Origin: Streptomyces radicis
GTDB taxonomy: Bacteria; Actinomycetota; Actinomycetes; Streptomycetales; Streptomycetaceae
Assembly (NCBI RefSeq): GCF_003626575.1
Contig: NZ_RBDY01000001.1
Span: forward strand, 1 to 64,000
Reading direction: 5' to 3'
DNA length: 64,000 nucleotides
Positions 1-8,287 of this stretch are shown here, piece by piece. The notes beneath the pieces were generated by a model. The model ran no database searches. It saw only the letters and a list, made by a program, of their open reading frames with translations, and was not told the DNA's origin. Every line of letters begins with the position of its first letter. Position 1 is the stretch's first letter. The translations under genes and the position numbers were made by a program.

Positions 1-399
1 AGATTCGATCTTGAGCACACCTTCAGGTTCGGAAAGCAGATTCTCGGCTGGACCACCCCGAAGGTCCGTACTCCCGAGGCCGCGGACCGATGGACCTGGC
101 TCGTGGTCGTCGCCCATACCCAGCTCCGCCTCGCCCGGCCGCTGGCCGCCGACCTCCGTCGGCCCTGGGAGAAGCCGACCAAGCCCGAACGCCTCACCCC
201 GGCCCGGGTCCGCCGGGGGTTCAGGAACATCCGAGCCCACCTGCTCTGCCCGGCCCGTGTTCCCCAACCCCGCGGCGCCGGTCCCGGGCGGCCGCCCGGA
301 ACCAAGAACCGCCGTCCCGCACCCCGCTACGACGTTGGCAAAACCGTCAAACGACCTGAGACCCTCAAGGCCATCGGCAGACCTTGCCGATCTTGGTAG
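1..399 (+). pseudogene. Transposase, C-terminal part only (cut by window edge)
   Basis: The frame is open from base 1 to a TAG at 397-399 and begins RFDLEHTFRFGKQ. It continues with TWLVVVAHTQLRLARPLAADLRRPWEK, typical of the C-terminal end of a family of DDE-type transposases common in Streptomyces, and then a basic proline-rich tail with GPGRPPGTKNR. The 5' part lies outside the window, so whether the gene is intact or already broken cannot be told. The type label is a compromise for a partial gene. No terminal inverted repeat was recognised downstream. It marks the left edge as a probable insertion site. Confidence 0.7.
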
Positions 400-860
400 A
401 TAAAGAACAAGCTAAGCGGCGGATAAGCAACCGGCCTGCTGCGCAAGCTCGTCGGACGCCAGGCTTGAAAACGCTTCGGGCGGCCAGGGCGGGCCCGAAG
501 GGTGCGCGCTGCCTCAGCAGACCACCGGCACAACGGCCGTCAACTACGGAGACCGTTTACCGGGACGGCCGGTCACCCGGCGCCCCCCTCCCGTAGGTGC
601 CCATCGGTGACCCGCGCCCCACCACGCCGGACACCGCGGCAGACGGCAAGAGCCACCGGACCCTCCGTGGCCGTCGTCGTAGCCGCCCGGCTCCTCACCC
701 TCGTCGCCATCGCCGTGCGCGGCGGCGGCCCCCCGAGTCCGCCGCCCGTTCCAAGTCTGTTTCGCAACTGTAAAAAAGAAGGGCTCAGACTGATTGGTTC
801 TATCAGAAAAAGCTAATGTTGCGATCACTTCAGCTCGGGCGAGACCAAGGAGCTTGTGAC
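400..860. other. Gene-free stretch between transposase remnant and catabolic operon
   Basis: No reading frame here looks like a protein; the short open frames are composition artefacts of GC-rich DNA. The last 100 bases become A/T-richer, with an A-tract near 773-779 followed by the inverted repeats at 789-808 and a TAATGT hexamer at 814-819. This suggests the promoter of the downstream operon lies at the right end. Confidence 0.6.
789..819 (+). promoter_or_regulatory. Inverted repeats and possible -10 before the kinase gene (candidate operator/promoter)
   Basis: Two overlapping perfect inverted repeats are visible: CTGAT(N7)ATCAG at 790-806 and TTCT-ATC-AGAA at 798-808. A possible -10 hexamer TAATGT follows at 814-819, about 40 bases before the ATG at 861. 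A DeoR-family regulator is encoded in the same operon, so it is a reasonable candidate to bind here. That link is inference. Confidence 0.4.
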
Positions 861-1853
861 ATGCAGCAGGTCGCCGATCCGGCATCGGCCCGCGACGCCG
901 TCGAGGAGTTGCTGGCCGAGTACGGCGTGCACGACGTCCTCGGGGTGACGCCCACCGCGTCCGAGGTCGACCGCACGTGGCTGGTCGCGACCCGGCGCGG
1001 CGGCCTCGTGGTCAAGCGGTCGCCGCGCGGCAGCGACGCGCCCCGCATGCAGGCGGGGCTGCTGGCCCTCGCGGCCCGCGACGCCAGCCTTCCGCTGCCG
1101 CGCCTCCTCACCAGCGCCACCACGGGCGCCGCGCTCAGCGCCGACGGCACCGCCTTTGTGACGACGCTCTGCCCGGGCCGCCCCCTCGAAGAGGTCACGC
1201 TCACCGAGGACCTGGCTGCGGCGCTCGCCCGGCACCAGGCCGCGGTCATGAACGCCCTCGCCGACGCCGACGCGGCCGCGCTCGGCGTCCCCGACGTCAA
1301 CGCCTGGTCGCTCGACTCCGTCGTGGAGTACGAGCCGCTCGTCGACGCCCACGCGCCCACCGGCACGGCCGACGTCCTGCGCGCGGTGATCGACGACTAC
1401 CGCGCACGCGTCCTGCCGGTGCGCGGCGACCTGCCGACCCAGGTCATCCACGCCGACGTCAACCTCTCCAACGTCCTCGTGGCGGACGACGGCACGGTGT
1501 CGGGGATCATCGACTTCGGCGACGCCGTCCTGGCCCCCCGCGTCTACGACGTGGCGGTCGCGGCCTGCTATCTCGCGCTCGCCGGCGGCGCGTCGGACCA
1601 CCAGGTCGTGCGCCACTACCTCGAACGGGCCGCGCTCCTGTGCGGGCTGAGCGCCCTCGAGGTCTCGCTCCTGCGCACCCTCGTGCGGTGCCGCCTCGCG
1701 ATCGTGGTCCTCCTCGGCCGCGAGTCCGCGCGGCGCGCGCCCGAACGGGCCGCGTACGCGCTCCGTTACGACCACCTCGCCGAGCGGCTGCTCGCGAGCG
1801 TCGCCGGTGAGCAACGTCGGGACGCGTTCGGGCCCGAGGGGACGATCGCGTGA
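861..1853 (+). CDS. APH-family small-molecule kinase (hydroxylysine-kinase-like)
   Basis: Aminoglycoside-phosphotransferase-fold kinase of 330 residues. The catalytic loop IHADVNLSNVL (about residues 196-206) carries the Asp and Asn expected for phosphotransfer, and IIDFGDAV supplies the metal-binding Asp. The ATG at 861 is chosen because AAGGAG lies at 847-852; an upstream in-frame ATG at 816 has no ribosome site. The gene overlaps the next one by GTGA and so is probably translationally coupled to a class III PLP enzyme. In animals, a kinase of this fold and a class III phospho-lyase act in series on 5-hydroxylysine. By analogy this kinase may phosphorylate a hydroxylated amine imported by the ABC system downstream. 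The substrate is unknown, and antibiotic resistance is less likely in this setting. Confidence 0.75.
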   Translation: MQQVADPASARDAVEELLAEYGVHDVLGVTPTASEVDRTWLVATRRGGLVVKRSPRGSDAPRMQAGLLALAARDASLPLPRLLTSATTGAALSADGTAFVTTLCPGRPLEEVTLTEDLAAALARHQAAVMNALADADAAALGVPDVNAWSLDSVVEYEPLVDAHAPTGTADVLRAVIDDYRARVLPVRGDLPTQVIHADVNLSNVLVADDGTVSGIIDFGDAVLAPRVYDVAVAACYLALAGGASDHQVVRHYLERAALLCGLSALEVSLLRTLVRCRLAIVVLLGRESARRAPERAAYALRYDHLAERLLASVAGEQRRDAFGPEGTIA

Positions 1854-3184
1854 CCCCGATATCAGGCCAGATGATCAACCGGTTCGACCCGGGGGCCGCA
1901 CACACCCTGTCCGAGGCCGACCGAACGCTCCTGGCGCGCAGGCGCGCGACGCTCGGCGACATCTACCCCCTGTTCTACGACAGGCCCGTGCACGTCGTGC
2001 GCGGCAGCGGGGCGCGCCTTGTCGACGCGGACGGCGTGGAGTACCTCGACGCGTACAACAACGTGCCCGCCGTGGGCCACGCCAACCCGCGCGTCGCCGA
2101 CGCCGTGCACGCGCAGCTCATGCGGATGAACACCCACACCCGCTATCTCCAGGACGGCGTCGTCGAGTTCGCCGAGCGCTTCCTCGCCACCTACCCGGCC
2201 CACCTCGACCATGTCATCTTCACCAACTCCGGGTCCGAGGCCAACGACCTCGCGCTCACCATCGCCAAGTGGCGCACCGGCAACGAGGGCGTCATCGTCA
2301 CGCGGATGGCGTACCACGGCACCACGAGCCTGCTCGCCGGGGTCTCGCCGGAGAACGGCCCCGGCATGCCGCTCGCGCCGTTCGTGCGCATCGTCGACCC
2401 ACCCGACACCTTCAGACACGGGGACGCCGCGGGCGCGGCGTTCGCGGCGGCCGTGCGTGCGGCGATCGACGACCTCAGGGCGGGCGGCCTCGGCGTCGCC
2501 GCGCTGCTGATCGACACGATCATGTCGACCGACGGCATCTTCCCCGGGCCGCGCGGCATGCTCGCCGAGGCGTTCGGCACCGTCCACGCCGCGGGCGGCC
2601 TGGTGATCGCCGACGAGGTCCAGCCCGGAATGGCGCGCATCGGCGAGGCGATGTGGGGCTTCCAACGCCACACGGACCAGGTCGACATGGTGACATCGGG
2701 CAAGCCACTCGCGGGCGGGCTGCCCATCGGCAGCCTCGTGCTGCCCGCCGAGCTGTCCGACGGATACGCCGCGGGGCACCGCTACTTCAACACGTTCGGC
2801 GGCAACCCCGCCTCCATCGCCGCGGCCGGGGCCGTGCTCGACGAGGTGCAGGAGCGCGGCCTCCTGCGCGCCGCGCTCGACGTCGGCGCCGCGCTGCGGC
2901 GTTCGATCGCCGAGGCGAGCGCCGCGAGCCCGTATGTCGCCGACGTCCGCGGCGTCGGCCTGTTCATCGGCGTCGAGATGGTGGACCGCGAGGGCGAGCC
3001 CTCGCGCGAGATCGCCCGGCGCGTCGTCAACGGGCTCCGCGACCGCCACGTCCTCATCTCGGCCGTCGGCCGGTGGGGACAGGTGCTCAAGGTGCGCCCG
3101 CCGCTGGTGTTCACGCACGAGGACGCGACCGCGTTCACCACGGCCTACCGGGCCGTGCTCGACACACTCGCCCAGGAGGGATGA
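1850..3184 (+). CDS. Class III PLP-dependent aminotransferase / phospho-lyase-type enzyme
   Basis: Fold-type I PLP enzyme of 444 residues, of normal length for class III aminotransferases. TNSGSEANDLALTIAKW is the phosphate-cup region, VIADEVQPGMARIG contains Asp255, which contacts the pyridine nitrogen, and TSGKPLAGGLPIG contains Lys285, the Schiff-base lysine. The family includes omega-aminotransferases and the ethanolamine-phosphate and phosphohydroxylysine phospho-lyases. Translational coupling to a kinase favours the phospho-lyase reading: the kinase phosphorylates a hydroxyl group and this enzyme eliminates phosphate and ammonia. That choice is inference. The start is GTG at 1850, inside the upstream stop. 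Confidence 0.85.
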   Translation: MTPISGQMINRFDPGAAHTLSEADRTLLARRRATLGDIYPLFYDRPVHVVRGSGARLVDADGVEYLDAYNNVPAVGHANPRVADAVHAQLMRMNTHTRYLQDGVVEFAERFLATYPAHLDHVIFTNSGSEANDLALTIAKWRTGNEGVIVTRMAYHGTTSLLAGVSPENGPGMPLAPFVRIVDPPDTFRHGDAAGAAFAAAVRAAIDDLRAGGLGVAALLIDTIMSTDGIFPGPRGMLAEAFGTVHAAGGLVIADEVQPGMARIGEAMWGFQRHTDQVDMVTSGKPLAGGLPIGSLVLPAELSDGYAAGHRYFNTFGGNPASIAAAGAVLDEVQERGLLRAALDVGAALRRSIAEASAASPYVADVRGVGLFIGVEMVDREGEPSREIARRVVNGLRDRHVLISAVGRWGQVLKVRPPLVFTHEDATAFTTAYRAVLDTLAQEG

Positions 3185-3188
3185 GCCC

Positions 3189-3926
3189 ATGGTCGACGAG
3201 GTACTCACCATCTCCGACGTGGGGAAGCGCTTCGGCGCCGTGACCGCCCTGCGCGATGTCAACCTCACGGTGCGGGCGGGCGAGATCGTCGCGCTGCTCG
3301 GCGACAACGGCGCGGGCAAGTCGACGCTGATGAATGTCATCTGCGGATCGCACGCCGCCGATACCGGGGTCGTCGCCGTCAGGGGCGAGCCGCTGACGTC
3401 GCTCGCCGACGCCAAGCGCCTCGGCGTGGGCGTCGTCTACCAGGACCTGGCGCTCGCGCCACACCTGAGCCTCGCCGAGAATCTCTTCCTGGGCAACGAG
3501 TTGGCCCGCGGCTTCGGCCCGTTCCGCGTGCTGGACCGGGCCAGGATGCGCGGCGAGGCCAGGGCCGCGATCGAACGGCTCGGCATATCCACCCTGCGTG
3601 ACGTGCGGCTCCCCGTGGCGAGCCTGTCAGGAGGCCAGCGCCAGGTACTCGCGGTCGCGCGGGCCATGAAGTGGGCGGAGCGCCTCATCCTGCTCGACGA
3701 GCCGACGGCCGCGCTCGGCCCCAAACAGGTCGGCATCGTGCTCGACTCGATCAGGAAGGCGGCCGACCACGGCCTCGGCGTCGTCCTCGTCTCCCACGAC
3801 ATCCCCAGCGTGCTCGAGCTGGCGGACCGGATCGTGATCCTCCGTCACGGCACCGTCGCCAAGGACGTTCCCCCCGACGGCCTGTCCGTCTCCGACGTCG
3901 TCACCGTCATGGTGGGCGAGGAGTGA
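3189..3926 (+). CDS. Sugar-type ABC importer ATPase (RbsA/FrcA-like, single domain)
   Basis: ABC ATPase of 245 residues with Walker A GDNGAGKST, signature LSGGQRQ and Walker B RLILLDEPTAAL followed by the switch histidine in LVSHD. It has one nucleotide-binding domain, unlike the fused double-domain RbsA of about 500 residues, so it resembles FrcA-type ATPases and must work as a homodimer. AGGAGG at 3174-3179 supports the ATG at 3189. It sits between the PLP enzyme and the permease and is the energy-coupling part of the importer encoded at 3189-6104. Confidence 0.9.
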   Translation: MVDEVLTISDVGKRFGAVTALRDVNLTVRAGEIVALLGDNGAGKSTLMNVICGSHAADTGVVAVRGEPLTSLADAKRLGVGVVYQDLALAPHLSLAENLFLGNELARGFGPFRVLDRARMRGEARAAIERLGISTLRDVRLPVASLSGGQRQVLAVARAMKWAERLILLDEPTAALGPKQVGIVLDSIRKAADHGLGVVLVSHDIPSVLELADRIVILRHGTVAKDVPPDGLSVSDVVTVMVGEE

Positions 3927-3928
3927 CC

Positions 3929-4960
3929 ATGTCAGAAACCACGACCGTCGTCGGACGCACCCGGGGCATGGCCACGCCCCACGGGCTGACCTCGGTGCTC
4001 TCCAACCGGGCGCTCCAGATCATCGCCGTCGAGATCCTCGTGATCGCGATCTTCCAGGCGCTCTCGCCGGGCGGCGCGTTCCTCAGCGAGGCCAACGTCC
4101 GCGGCATGGCGCTCACCGCGTCACAGGTCCTGCTGCTCGCGGTCGGCCAGGCCGTGCTCATGTCGGCGGGGCACATCGACATCTCCCAGGGCGCCGCCGT
4201 CATCCTCACCTCGGTGCTCGCGGGCAACGTCATGATCTCGACGCAGGAGAGCCTGCCGATGCCCGCGGTGCTCCTGCTCGGCGCGCTGATCAGCGTGGGA
4301 GCGGGCGCGGTCATCGGGGCGGTCAACGGCGTGCTCGTCGGCGTGGTCGGCGTCAACGCGCTGGTCGCGACGCTCGGCATGCTCTCGATCGGCACCGGCG
4401 CCGCCCAGGTGATCACCGAAGGCGTCAACCTCACCGGGATGCCGAGCGAGCTCCAGACCTCCTTCGGCGCGGTCACCATGGGCCCGCTCCCCATGCCGAT
4501 GATCGTGAGCCTCATCGCGATCGCGGTCATCTGGGCGTTCTACCGGTTCTCGTCGTGGGGCACCCACACCCTCGCGATGGGCTCGAACCCGCTCGCCGCC
4601 CGCCGCGTCGGCATCTCGACGCTGCGCCACACGATCGCGATCTTCGTGCTGTCCTCGGCGCTCGCGGGCCTCGCGGGCTACATCGACCTCGCCAGGTACT
4701 CGACGACGAACATCTCGGGGCACCTCAACGACTCGATGGCGGCCATCGCCGCGGCGCTCATCGGCGGCACCGCACTGACCGGCGGGCGCATCAGCTTCCT
4801 CGGGGCGATCGTCGGCGCGTTCCTGGCGATCATCCTCCAGTCCGGCCTGGTGATCATCAACCTCTCGCCCTTCTACCAGACGATCGCGATCGGAACGATG
4901 CTCCTGATCGCCGTCAGCCTCGACCCCGGCGCGCGCAGGAGCGCCAAGGGCGGCGGGTGA
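3929..4960 (+). CDS. Sugar-type ABC importer permease (RbsC-like)
   Basis: Integral membrane protein of 343 residues with eight to ten hydrophobic segments, in the BPD_transp_2 family typical of ribose, xylose and autoinducer-2 importers. The conserved stretch GHIDISQGA (about residues 80-88) matches the family motif GxxDLSxG. The start lies two bases after the ATPase stop codon. It forms the channel for whatever the lipoprotein encoded next captures. Confidence 0.9.
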   Translation: MSETTTVVGRTRGMATPHGLTSVLSNRALQIIAVEILVIAIFQALSPGGAFLSEANVRGMALTASQVLLLAVGQAVLMSAGHIDISQGAAVILTSVLAGNVMISTQESLPMPAVLLLGALISVGAGAVIGAVNGVLVGVVGVNALVATLGMLSIGTGAAQVITEGVNLTGMPSELQTSFGAVTMGPLPMPMIVSLIAIAVIWAFYRFSSWGTHTLAMGSNPLAARRVGISTLRHTIAIFVLSSALAGLAGYIDLARYSTTNISGHLNDSMAAIAAALIGGTALTGGRISFLGAIVGAFLAIILQSGLVIINLSPFYQTIAIGTMLLIAVSLDPGARRSAKGGG

Positions 4961-5075
4961 CACCCGCCGAGGCCCCCACCCCCCCAAGGCCCCCACGCCC
5001 CCACGGCAACGCCCCCCACGGCAACGACCTCCCGCACGGCCACGCCCTCCCCATGAACCAGCACAAGGAGAAGAC

Positions 5076-6104
5076 ATGAAGCACAGCATGCGGGCCCGCA
5101 CGGGGCGGATGCTCTGGGTCGGCGTGGCCGTCGCCACGACGACCCTGCTCGCCGGATGCTCGACCAGCGACCCCGCCACGGGTTCTGGCGGCGACGAGGG
5201 CGGTGGCGAAGGGGACTTCACGGTCGCCATGGTCACCCCCGAGAGCACCGGCGAGTTCTACGGCGCGATGTACTGCGGCGCGCAGGACGCGGCCGACGAA
5301 CAGGGCGTGACGCTGAACATCCAGGGCACGCCCGGCACTTCGGTCGAGGAGGAGATGCAGGTGCTCCAGTCGGTGCTCGCCACCGACCCGGACGGCATGC
5401 TGCTCACGGTGTGGGACAACACGGCCTTCAACCAGACGATGAGCTCCTTCACCGGCGCGGGCAAGCCCCTCGTGATGCCGGACTCGTTCCTCTCCGACGA
5501 CGCCTACACGCAGAGCATCCGCACCGACAGCTACCAGTCGTCGTACGACGCCGCCGTCCAGGCGGTCGAGGACTTCGGCGTGGCCTCGGGCACGGCGCTC
5601 GTCGTCACCGACGCCCCCGGCAACGCCATCCAGACCGCACGCGCCGAGGGCTTCCGCGACGCGATCCAGGAGGAGACCGGCCTCGAGGTGCTGGAGTTCC
5701 AGTACGTCGGCGGCGACTCCGCCGAGGCGTCGCAGGTCGTCTCGTCCTCCCTGGCGGCGAACCCCGACCTGTCGCTCGTGTTCTCGACGAACATCGGCGC
5801 GGGAACGGGAGCCGCCAACGGCATCCGCACCGCCTCGGGCGACGACATCGTGCACATCGGCTACGACACGTCGTCCTCGCAGGTCGAGGAGCTGCGCGGC
5901 GGCGACTACGACGCGCTCGTCGCCCAGAGCCCCTACACCATGGGCTTCGACGCGATGACGCTCATCTCGCGCATCCTCACGGGCGAGGTCGAGGCCGAGA
6001 GCATCACCGAGAAGACCGAGTTCTCGCCCTGGGCGCTCGTCACCGCCGACAACGTCGACAGCGACGAGATGGCCTCCTACCTCTACACCGCCGACTGCGG
6101 CTGA
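5076..6104 (+). CDS. Sugar-type ABC importer substrate-binding lipoprotein
   Basis: Secreted lipoprotein of 342 residues. The N-terminus has Arg residues, a hydrophobic core and the lipobox LLAGC (Cys near residue 28), followed by a Gly/Ser-rich linker. The mature part is a periplasmic-binding fold of the ribose-binding type (PF13407-like), with FTVAMVTPESTGEFYGAM at its start. AAGGAG at 5067 precedes the ATG. The 115-base gap from the permease is C-rich and holds no gene. A strong hairpin follows the stop codon and may make this the most abundant product of the operon. The ligand is not predictable from sequence. Confidence 0.88.
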   Translation: MKHSMRARTGRMLWVGVAVATTTLLAGCSTSDPATGSGGDEGGGEGDFTVAMVTPESTGEFYGAMYCGAQDAADEQGVTLNIQGTPGTSVEEEMQVLQSVLATDPDGMLLTVWDNTAFNQTMSSFTGAGKPLVMPDSFLSDDAYTQSIRTDSYQSSYDAAVQAVEDFGVASGTALVVTDAPGNAIQTARAEGFRDAIQEETGLEVLEFQYVGGDSAEASQVVSSSLAANPDLSLVFSTNIGAGTGAANGIRTASGDDIVHIGYDTSSSQVEELRGGDYDALVAQSPYTMGFDAMTLISRILTGEVEAESITEKTEFSPWALVTADNVDSDEMASYLYTADCG

Positions 6105-6115
6105 CCCACGGCCCT

Positions 6116-6147
6116 GGCCCCGGCGGCGGGCAGCCGCCGCCGGGGCC
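6116..6147 (+). terminator. Intercistronic hairpin after the binding-protein gene
   Basis: A perfect 14-bp stem, GGCCCCGGCGGCGG at 6116-6129 pairing with 6134-6147, with a 4-base loop, begins 11 bases after the stop of the binding-protein gene. There is no U-run. In importer operons such hairpins often stabilise the upstream mRNA or cause partial termination before the enzyme genes. Confidence 0.6.
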
Positions 6148-6199
6148 GCGGCCGACCCACCCCGACCCCGCCCTCGACCCCGGAGCACCACGTACCGCC

Positions 6200-8287
6200 A
6201 TGAACGCCGATGCCACCGCGGAGCGGAAGGACGCCTCGACGATCCCCGTCGCCGCCGCGCGCCGACTGCTCGCCTCGGGCGGGTCGAGCTCGCTCGCGCT
6301 CGCCCACCACGCGCTGCGCCGCGTCGCCGCACTCGACCGCGGCGGCCCACGGCTCCGCGCGATGCCCGTGCTCGACCCGGCCGTCCACGGCGAGGCCGCG
6401 CGGCGCGACGCGGAGCGCGCCGACGGCCGCGTCCGCGGCCCCCTGCACGGCGTGCCGTTCGCCGTCAAGGACAGCTTCGCCGTGCGCGGCCTCACCGTGG
6501 CGGCCGGGTCCCCGGCCTTCGCCGGTCTCCGCGCCGAACGCGACGCCGTGGTCGTGGAGCGCCTCAGGGCGGCGGGCGCGCTGCTCATCGGCAGGACGAA
6601 CATGCCGCCCATGGCGATCGGCGGCGGGCAGGCCGGTCTGTACGGCCGCACGCGCAGCCCGTACAACCCCGACTTCCTCGCCGCGGCCTGGCACTCCGGG
6701 TCGTCGATAGGCTCCGCGGTCTCGGTCGCCGCGGGCTTCTGCTCGTTCGGCATCGGCGAGGAGACGGTGTCGTCGGGGCGGTCCCCGGCGTCCAACAACG
6801 CGCTCGTCGCCTACACGCCCTCCTGGGGCGTCGTCCCCGGCGCGGGCAACTGGCCGCTGCACCCGTTCCGCGACGTCGTCGTGCCGCACACGCTCGACGT
6901 CGCCGACCTCCTCGATGTGCTCGCGGTGATCGCGGGCCCCGACGACCGCGACGTGTGGCAACGCCAGACCGCGATCGACGTGTCCCCCGCCGCCCGCGTC
7001 GCCGCCGACATCGCCGCCCTGGCCGCCGGTTCCGCCACCGGGAGCGACCTGCGCGGGCTGCGCGTGGGCGTGCCGCGGCTCTATGTGGGGGAGGGCTACG
7101 ACGACGTCGCCCCGATCCCGTTGCGACCCTCGATCCGCGCGCTCTGGGACGACGCCGAACGCGCCATCGCCGACGCGGGAGCGACGGTCGTGCGGGTGCC
7201 CTTTCCCCTGGTCGAGGCATACGAGTCCCGCTCGGCGCGCGCCCCCGACCTGGTGACCAGCGGCTACCTCCCCGGTGACTGGACCGCCTACGAGCTGGGC
7301 CCGCTCATGACCGCGGCCTGGACCGCGTTCCTCGACGACCACTGCGGCGGCGCCGTCGCGCTGCGCGACATCGCGCCCACCGGCGTCAGGCCCGACGTGC
7401 CCTACGCGATCGACGCGATCGCGGGCGGGCGGTCGCACCCGGGGCGCGACGTCTTCGACTTCGCCGCGATCCTCCGCGCCGAGCCGCCGTCGATGGCCGA
7501 GGCGATCGCGCGCGCCGCACCGGCGCTGCGGGGGCTCGTCGCCGCGCGGGAGCGGCTCTTCGACGCGTGGCTGGCCGAGGCCCGCCTCGATGTGCTGGCG
7601 TTCCCCGCCAACGCGGACATCGGCCCTTGGGACGCCGAGACCAATCCCGACTCGGCGCGCCTCGCCTGGGCCGACGGCGCCGTGTTCTCGCACATGAACC
7701 ATGTGATGCGCCGCGTAGGGCTGCCCAGCGTGACGGTGCCCATGGGCCGCACCGCCGACCTCGGCATGCCCGTGGGGCTCACCCTGTGCGGGCCCGCCTA
7801 CACCGACGCCGACCTGCTGCGCTGGGCGGCGGCGGTCGAACGCGCCCTCCCGCCGCGCCCCGCCGCCCCGCTGCCCGAGGTCCCACCGCACGGGCTGTAC
7901 CGGTCGGGCGCCCGGGGGCGCCGCGCGGACCCCGCGCCGCTCGCCGTCGACGCCCGCGCCGAGATCGCGCCAGGCGGCGCCGTCGGCGTCACCGCGACCG
8001 TGCGAGGCGGCGTCGCGTCGGCGTTGCTCGAGGTCGCGGGCCACCGGGTCGAGGCGCGCCCCGACGACCCGGTCGAGATCACCCTGGACCCGGCGCTGCG
8101 CCGGGCGCACGGCGACGCGTCCGTCCTCGTGCTCGCCGGCACGCGCGCGTCCGACGGGCTCATGGCGGCCGCCGCCCTCGCCGAGGCGCCCTTCAGATGG
8201 CCGACCGCCGAGCCGCCCCCGACGCCTCCGCCGCCCCCGCCGCCCCCGAACAGCCGCGCCGACGCGCAGACGAGGAGAACCGCATGA
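6200..8287 (+). CDS. Divergent amidase-signature hydrolase with extended C-terminus
   Basis: Amidase-signature protein of 695 residues, about 200 longer than usual. PFAVKDSFAVRG carries the catalytic Lys and HSGSSIGSAV the cis-Ser. The nucleophile block reads EETVSSGRSPASN instead of the usual GTDTGGSIRxPA; the serine is kept but the surroundings are changed. The C-terminal roughly 150 residues form an extra region ending in a polyproline tail (TPPPPPPPP). The start is ATG at 6200, with a weak GGAG upstream. It overlaps the next amidase gene by ATGA. A role in opening an amide of the imported compound fits the context; the exact substrate is unknown. Confidence 0.8.
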   Translation: MNADATAERKDASTIPVAAARRLLASGGSSSLALAHHALRRVAALDRGGPRLRAMPVLDPAVHGEAARRDAERADGRVRGPLHGVPFAVKDSFAVRGLTVAAGSPAFAGLRAERDAVVVERLRAAGALLIGRTNMPPMAIGGGQAGLYGRTRSPYNPDFLAAAWHSGSSIGSAVSVAAGFCSFGIGEETVSSGRSPASNNALVAYTPSWGVVPGAGNWPLHPFRDVVVPHTLDVADLLDVLAVIAGPDDRDVWQRQTAIDVSPAARVAADIAALAAGSATGSDLRGLRVGVPRLYVGEGYDDVAPIPLRPSIRALWDDAERAIADAGATVVRVPFPLVEAYESRSARAPDLVTSGYLPGDWTAYELGPLMTAAWTAFLDDHCGGAVALRDIAPTGVRPDVPYAIDAIAGGRSHPGRDVFDFAAILRAEPPSMAEAIARAAPALRGLVAARERLFDAWLAEARLDVLAFPANADIGPWDAETNPDSARLAWADGAVFSHMNHVMRRVGLPSVTVPMGRTADLGMPVGLTLCGPAYTDADLLRWAAAVERALPPRPAAPLPEVPPHGLYRSGARGRRADPAPLAVDARAEIAPGGAVGVTATVRGGVASALLEVAGHRVEARPDDPVEITLDPALRRAHGDASVLVLAGTRASDGLMAAAALAEAPFRWPTAEPPPTPPPPPPPPNSRADAQTRRTA

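Noticed and set aside
11..885. Several open frames of 60-130 codons on both strands before the first operon
   Set aside because: Their translations are Pro/Arg/Gly-rich composition artefacts; only the frame open from base 1 resembles a protein (transposase C-terminus).
825..1814. Long antisense open frame opposite the kinase gene, and similar ones opposite many genes
   Set aside because: High-GC codon bias leaves antisense frames open; the sense frames carry clear domain motifs and the antisense ones none.
861..1853. Aminoglycoside resistance gene
   Set aside because: The fold is right, but it is coupled to a class III PLP enzyme and a catabolic importer, which fits a metabolic kinase better.
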